Origin: Luteolibacter rhizosphaerae
GTDB lineage: Bacteria; Verrucomicrobiota; Verrucomicrobiia; Verrucomicrobiales; Akkermansiaceae
Direction of reading: 5' to 3'
DNA: 64,000 bases
Assembly (NCBI RefSeq): GCF_025950095.1
Contig: NZ_JAPDDR010000001.1
Span: 620,001 to 684,000 of the forward strand
The notes beneath the pieces were generated by a model. That model saw only the letters and a list, made by a program, of their open reading frames with translations. It made no database searches and was not told the DNA's origin. The translations under genes were made by a program, and so were the position numbers. The number at the start of each line of letters is the position of its first letter. The stretch's first letter is position 1. Positions 59,562-64,000 of this stretch are shown here, in pieces.

Positions 59562-62375
59562 TCAAGGTTGCAGGAGATCCTCCGCGAAGGGGGTCCACTT
59601 CGCTTGAAAACGAGATTCCAAGGCGATCTTCAAGCCATCGCTAGGAAGATCGCCCGAGGGGAACACCTGAAGTCGCATGCGGGTCTCACCGGATCGAAGC
59701 TGGATGTCGGGGCTTCCATCCCGGTCCTGATCCTGATGAACGACATCTCCCGGATCGCCAAATTCGCCGTTGCCATTTGCGTCGACATAGACCGGCCGGT
59801 TTTCCGCATCGTAAAGTTCGACCCGGGCCGGGATGGAACAGATTGCGCGGATTGGAGCGCTTCCGTCATCAGCGGCCGGGCTTTGGTAGTGGTGGTGAAC
59901 CGGCACCCCGTAGAATGCATTCCGCTTGAACACTCCCGCGTCCACAACAGCGGCAGCGACTGCGGCCTCGGTGTCCTCGATGGTCCACACCGAAATCTGA
60001 TCCTTCTGTCCCGGCGAACTCCAGATCACGGAGAGTTCTCCCGGGGCGAATTGGTCCGGAGGCGAAGTGAGGTCGATCACAGCGAAGCTACCGGCTTCGA
60101 CCCTGACATTGGCAAGTTGGTTCGTGCCGGTCTTTCCCAAGAGCACTGTCGCTTCCCCGCTGGCCTGCTTCCATGCGGCATCCACGGGTAGGCCGGAAAA
60201 CGAAAGAGTGCCTTCGACTGCCTGGGCGAAGGGATTCGAGAGAGTGAGTCGCCCGCGCAGCGGCCTGCCTTTCACCGGAACCATGGACGCGTTCAGAGGC
60301 TGAAGGTCGACGAGAAGAGACTTCGGGGCGGCCACCGGCTTGGAGGCGGCGCGTTGCTTCAAGATCCCGGCGATCTCCGCCTGCACGCGCGGTGGAAGGC
60401 GGTCCTTGGCATCACCGAGCCGGGTCGCTTCATCGGCTGAGGAAGCGGAAGCCGGGGCATCCCCGCACTTCGAGAGCAGGACCGAAAGCCGTGCGAGTTC
60501 CTGCGGGAGTTGGACGAAAAGGTCGAAGCTCCGCATCAGGCGTACCGCTTCGCGGCGCATGGCGAGCGCTTCGGGCAAGCGTCCGTTGTTTGTCAGAAAG
60601 TCGGCATAGAGCGAGTAGAGAGCGGCCTCATCCAGCTTGCGGCCCCAATCGCGGGTGAGTTCGAGGATCGCGAGTAGCTCTTCTTCGACACCCTCGATTT
60701 TTCCGGAACGGATCTGTGTTTTGAGTATGGCGAGGCGGGCGGGGTGGCTGCCATCATCGGCGAGACGCTTGAGGATCTCATTGCATTCTGCGTCGCGGCC
60801 GAGTTGTGCGAGACATTTTGCCTTGGTGATCTCCACCGCTTCCCACGCCCGGCGATGGCAGAAGGGATTTTCCTTGGTGGCTTTATGGATTTCGTCGAGT
60901 TCCTCCAGCATACGGGGATCGGCTTGGCCGAGTTCCAGTCGGATCGAGATTCTGTTCCCCCGCGCCGCGAGCTTGCTGCGGTTCTGGTAGATATCGGGCC
61001 AATCGTGGGAGAGAGCGGTTTCATATTGTGCATCGGCCAGTTCCAGGAGGCCGAGATCGAAGAGGGCGTCGGCGATCCCGATCTGACTGCCGTACCAAGA
61101 GCCTTCGGGTTCGAAGATTTTCTCGCGCATGCGTTCCGCCCAAGCGCGGACCCAGAGGTTCCGCTCGATCGCCGTGCGCCACTCACCGCCCATCAGTTCG
61201 AGGGCGGCAAGATTGTGCATGCACGCGCCAAAGGCATTCGGCATTTCGCGACGGGTGCCGATCATGCCGTTGGGTGCCACGTAGGATGCCCCTTGCAGAC
61301 CCGCGACGGGAAACTCCCGCATCCTCACATCGGGAAGGGATGCGAAGGCCGGGCCGGAGTCTGGATAGGACGTGGGATCAAGCGACAACTTGCGGCGCTC
61401 CATTTGCCCGTGGAATGGAATCAGCGTTGAACGTGCGCTGCCGTATCGATAGACGTTCATCAAGGAGGTCGCTCCATTTGAGCCGAGCTGGACGGCGAGA
61501 TCGGTGGCATCGAATTCCAGACAGCGCTCTTGGAGCCAGAGGTTGAGTGCTGCCGCCCATTCGCGTTCCGAGCGGCCGCTGCCGGTTTGCGCTTCCCGCC
61601 AGATCGTCACCCAGAAATCCTGGAAGGGTGCTCCGGCGTCGATATTCCGGCGCAGGCCGAGGTCGAGTTCTTCGAGTGCGGGAGCGATGCCCTTCTCCTT
61701 GAAGGTCTTCATCCCGGCAGCTAGGAGATCCTTGGGAGGGACCGGTTTGAGATCGGGCGACTTGCGGAAGCATTCGAGCGGACCGATGTCCGGATAGCCG
61801 CTCGGGAGCATCCCGAATTCCGCGATACCGCGTTTGGAGCCGACCGTCAGAGCGAAGCGCAACTCGCGGGTTTGGGGAGTGGGGTAGGAGAACCAAACGA
61901 TATAGCGAGAGGATGGCTTGAGGAGCTCGCCATCGAAAGTTTGCTGGACCATGGATCCGCAGCCGGGAAAGAGTTCGCGGAAACGGGGATAGAAGCGCGC
62001 TCCCTGACGAGAGGTCACGAGCCGGAACTCCTCCTCCTGAGCTTGCTCCGGAACGATATACCAGTGGAAGTCCGGCTGGGCGGAGAAATCGCCCGGCATG
62101 CCGAACATCCAGAACACATGGCCTTCATGCCACTCCGGGGTGGTGAAGCGAAAACCGGTGAAGTAGCGGTCCTTCCATTTTAGCTGGGATTTGATGGGCG
62201 GCATGGTGTGGACACGCGCGAAGGGGATCTTGTCGCGACCGAATCCAACCATGGGGAAGCTCTCCCGGTTCTCCCGCAGCCAGCTTTCGAAATGGGCCCT
62301 ATTATCCTGCGCGGAGGCGAAACCGCTGCAGAGGATGCAGATGAAAGCCGCGAGGCGATGAAAGGGAATGGGCAT
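59562..62375 (-). CDS. large secreted hypothetical protein with helical repeats
   Basis: From ATG 62375 the protein has 937 residues with a signal peptide (LAAFICILCSGFASAQ). Residues 20-300 are beta-rich (FTGFRFTTPEWHEGHVFWMF, SRYIVWFSYPTPQTRELRFA). The middle (about 400-680) is helical and TPR-like (ALFDLGLLELADAQYETALS, KCLAQLGRDAECNEILKRLA, LYSLYADFLTNNGRLPEALA). The C-terminal 200 residues are beta domains with a D-x-N-x-N-G and DQDRDGSPDIQL calcium loop. I do not recognise the family. It may bind or process an extracellular substrate; the sulfatase is divergent from it, 116 bases away. Confidence 0.7.
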   Translation of the reverse strand: MPIPFHRLAAFICILCSGFASAQDNRAHFESWLRENRESFPMVGFGRDKIPFARVHTMPPIKSQLKWKDRYFTGFRFTTPEWHEGHVFWMFGMPGDFSAQPDFHWYIVPEQAQEEEFRLVTSRQGARFYPRFRELFPGCGSMVQQTFDGELLKPSSRYIVWFSYPTPQTRELRFALTVGSKRGIAEFGMLPSGYPDIGPLECFRKSPDLKPVPPKDLLAAGMKTFKEKGIAPALEELDLGLRRNIDAGAPFQDFWVTIWREAQTGSGRSEREWAAALNLWLQERCLEFDATDLAVQLGSNGATSLMNVYRYGSARSTLIPFHGQMERRKLSLDPTSYPDSGPAFASLPDVRMREFPVAGLQGASYVAPNGMIGTRREMPNAFGACMHNLAALELMGGEWRTAIERNLWVRAWAERMREKIFEPEGSWYGSQIGIADALFDLGLLELADAQYETALSHDWPDIYQNRSKLAARGNRISIRLELGQADPRMLEELDEIHKATKENPFCHRRAWEAVEITKAKCLAQLGRDAECNEILKRLADDGSHPARLAILKTQIRSGKIEGVEEELLAILELTRDWGRKLDEAALYSLYADFLTNNGRLPEALAMRREAVRLMRSFDLFVQLPQELARLSVLLSKCGDAPASASSADEATRLGDAKDRLPPRVQAEIAGILKQRAASKPVAAPKSLLVDLQPLNASMVPVKGRPLRGRLTLSNPFAQAVEGTLSFSGLPVDAAWKQASGEATVLLGKTGTNQLANVRVEAGSFAVIDLTSPPDQFAPGELSVIWSSPGQKDQISVWTIEDTEAAVAAAVVDAGVFKRNAFYGVPVHHHYQSPAADDGSAPIRAICSIPARVELYDAENRPVYVDANGNGEFGDPGDVVHQDQDRDGSPDIQLRSGETRMRLQVFPSGDLPSDGLKIALESRFQAKWTPFAEDLLQP

Positions 62376-62491
62376 GATGGGATGAAGCCCAAAGCGGCTG
62401 ACCGGGGCAAGACCAACTAATTTCATCGGGGAAATGCAGGAAATCAGTGGCACGCTTTCCCTTCCGACGAAATCACTGCATGTAGCTCCTT

Positions 62492-63901
62492 ATGAAAGTT
62501 AGAATCCTCGCGTCGTTTCTCATGCTCGTTCCCCCACTCTCCGCGGTGGAGCGGCGGCCGAATGTCGTGGTGGTGTTGATCGACGACATGGGTTGGGGGG
62601 ACTTCTCCTGCTTCGGGAATACGGAGGCGAAGACGCCGAACATCGACCGGCTGGCGAGCGAGGGGCTGAGGTTCCGGCAATTCTATGTGAACTCGCCGAT
62701 CTGCTCGCCTTCGCGTTGCGCGCTGACGACGGGGCAGTATCCGCAGCGCTGGAAGATCACGTCCTTCCTGAACAACCGCGCGGACAACGAGCGGCGCGGG
62801 ATGGCGCAGTGGCTGGATCCGAAGGCTCCGACGCTGGCGAGATCGCTGAAGGCGGCGGGCTATGCGACCGGTCACTTCGGCAAGTGGCACTTGGGCGGCC
62901 AGCGGGACGTGGCCGAGGCACCGGCGATCACGGAGTATGGCTTCGATGTGAGTCTGACGAACTTCGAGGGAATGGGGCCGAAGCTGCTGCCGCTGACGCT
63001 GAAGCCGGGCGAGACGACGCCGGGGAAGATCTGGGAGGATGCGGAGCGTCTGGGAGGACCGGTGACTTGGATGCAGCGCTCGAAGATCACGACCGGATTC
63101 GTCGATGCGGCGATCCCGTTCATCGACAAGGCGGCGGAGGCGAAGAAGCCTTTCTTCATCAACCTGTGGCCGGACGATGTGCACTCGCCCTTCTGGCCGC
63201 CGGTGAACCAATGGGTGGAGGGGAAGCGCGGGATGTATCTCTCGGTGCTGAAGGAAATGGACCGGCAATTGGGCAAGCTCTTCGACCACATCCGGGCCAC
63301 GCCGGAGCTGAGGGACAACACGCTGATCATCGTGCTCTCCGACAACGGGCCGGAGCCGGGTGCGGGGAAGGCGGGAGAATTCCGCGGAGCGAAGGGAACC
63401 CTGCTGGAAGGCGGGGTGCGTTCGCCGCTGGTGGTGTGGGGCCCGGGTTGGACGGAGAAGGCGAAGGCGGGGAGTGCGAACGATGCTTCCGTGTTTGCGG
63501 CCTTCGATCTCGCGCCCTCGCTCTTGAAGATCGCGGCGGTGGAAGCACCGGAGGTGAAGTTCGACGGAGAGGATGTTTCGCCGACGCTGTTAGGGAAATC
63601 GCAGGACTCGCGGAAGGGTGCGATCTACTGGCGGCGCCCGCCGGACCGGAAGAATGCGAACGGGCCGAAGCCGGATCTGGCGGTGCGGGAGGGCAAGTGG
63701 AAGCTGCTCTGCGAGTATGATGGCACGAAGACGCGCCTGTTCGACGTGGTGGCGGATCCGGGTGAGGCGAAGAATCTGGCAGGCGAGGAGAAAGGGACGG
63801 CGGAGCGTCTGGCGAAGGCTGCGGTGGCGTGGCACCAATCGATGCCAGCGGACAAGGGGCCGGAGCTGGGACGTGAGGCGCCGAAGAAGAAGGCGCGTTA
63901 G
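62492..63901 (+). CDS. secreted sulfatase (arylsulfatase type)
   Basis: A 469-residue enzyme with a signal peptide (ILASFLMLVPPLSA). The metal-binding start is PNVVVVLIDDMGWGDFSCFG (two Asp at 31-32). The formylglycine motif C-x-P-x-R is Cys71-Ser-Pro-Ser-Arg75 (PICSPSRCALTTG), so it needs a formylglycine-generating enzyme. GHFGKWHLGG and LSDNGPEPGAG are further sulfatase signatures. It removes sulfate esters from a glycan or aromatic substrate in the periplasm or outside. Such genes are abundant in Verrucomicrobia that degrade sulfated polysaccharides. The exact substrate cannot be read. The Lys/Arg tail is short. Confidence 0.93.
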   Translation: MKVRILASFLMLVPPLSAVERRPNVVVVLIDDMGWGDFSCFGNTEAKTPNIDRLASEGLRFRQFYVNSPICSPSRCALTTGQYPQRWKITSFLNNRADNERRGMAQWLDPKAPTLARSLKAAGYATGHFGKWHLGGQRDVAEAPAITEYGFDVSLTNFEGMGPKLLPLTLKPGETTPGKIWEDAERLGGPVTWMQRSKITTGFVDAAIPFIDKAAEAKKPFFINLWPDDVHSPFWPPVNQWVEGKRGMYLSVLKEMDRQLGKLFDHIRATPELRDNTLIIVLSDNGPEPGAGKAGEFRGAKGTLLEGGVRSPLVVWGPGWTEKAKAGSANDASVFAAFDLAPSLLKIAAVEAPEVKFDGEDVSPTLLGKSQDSRKGAIYWRRPPDRKNANGPKPDLAVREGKWKLLCEYDGTKTRLFDVVADPGEAKNLAGEEKGTAERLAKAAVAWHQSMPADKGPELGREAPKKKAR

Positions 63902-63973
63902 ATCCGATGATGATACGGGTGGGTACCAAAAGGTGCCCGCTTGACCCCCGGCGCGGGCTTGAGAGAATGCGGC

Positions 63974-64000
63974 ATGCTGATCTTGGCGCTCCATACGGCA
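63974..64000 (+). CDS. start of a gene, possibly tsaB (partial)
   Basis: The last nine codons read MLILALHTA. This resembles the N-terminus of TsaB (MLILALDTA type), the scaffold for tRNA threonylcarbamoyladenosine synthesis. A GC-rich GCCCGC..GCGGGC hairpin lies at about 63932-63955, between the sulfatase stop and this ATG. Nine residues are too few for a firm call. Confidence 0.3.

Overview
The window looks like chromosomal DNA from a high-GC member of the Verrucomicrobiota, probably Verrucomicrobiales near Luteolibacter. This rests on three PEP-CTERM proteins with VPEP plus poly-Arg tails, a sulfatase, large secreted TPR and FG-GAP proteins, GTG starts and few Shine-Dalgarno sites. It is an inference from protein style; there is no rRNA or marker gene to confirm it. 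I saw no tRNA, rRNA, CRISPR array or intact prophage.

Layout. 0-6 kb: end of a secreted protein, a PEP-CTERM protein, a COG0523 metallochaperone gene broken by a one-base frameshift, and a CPA2 cation/proton antiporter. 6-13 kb: a GNAT-nitrilase fusion, a serpin-like secreted protein, a DUF6678 protein, a GH25 lipoprotein, an FKBP isomerase, a UPF0173 hydrolase and a lone Wza-like export protein, separated by intergenic repeat clusters. 13-20 kb: an ECF sigma factor next to a membrane-anchored VWA protein, a small membrane protein, a 796-residue periplasmic TPR protein and an orphan terminase-small-subunit-like gene. 20-25 kb: GH31 alpha-glucosidase and secreted proteins. 25-30.6 kb: a LysR regulator facing an NTF2/SDR/alpha-beta-hydrolase operon across a perfect palindrome, then a flavin monooxygenase and an IS3-like remnant; this block may be acquired. 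30.6-36 kb: TPR-sulfotransferase, PEP-CTERM protein, and a GT4 plus GH57 alpha-glucan pair. 36-41 kb: kaiC-kaiB-kaiB-histidine kinase operon without kaiA. 41-48 kb: uvrC divergent from exbB-exbD-TPR-tauE. 48-64 kb: LuxR regulator, rsmB, PEP-CTERM protein, ugd, a second TSUP exporter, a large FG-GAP protein, a serine hydrolase, a TPR-like secreted protein, a sulfatase, and what may be the start of tsaB.

The most notable items are: (1) the KaiA-less Kai operon, whose KaiC carries a long C-terminal coiled coil and a Ser-Ser phosphosite and is followed by two different KaiBs and a PAS hybrid kinase; (2) an ExbB-ExbD-TPR energised envelope module whose large TPR partner has an equal-length paralogue 25 kb away; (3) a sigma factor-VWA pair in which the VWA protein has the topology of an anti-sigma factor; (4) a modular interspersed intergenic repeat family; and (5) a switch of strand composition near 32-36 kb (C-rich plus strand to the left, G-rich to the right), the direction expected at a replication origin or an inversion end.
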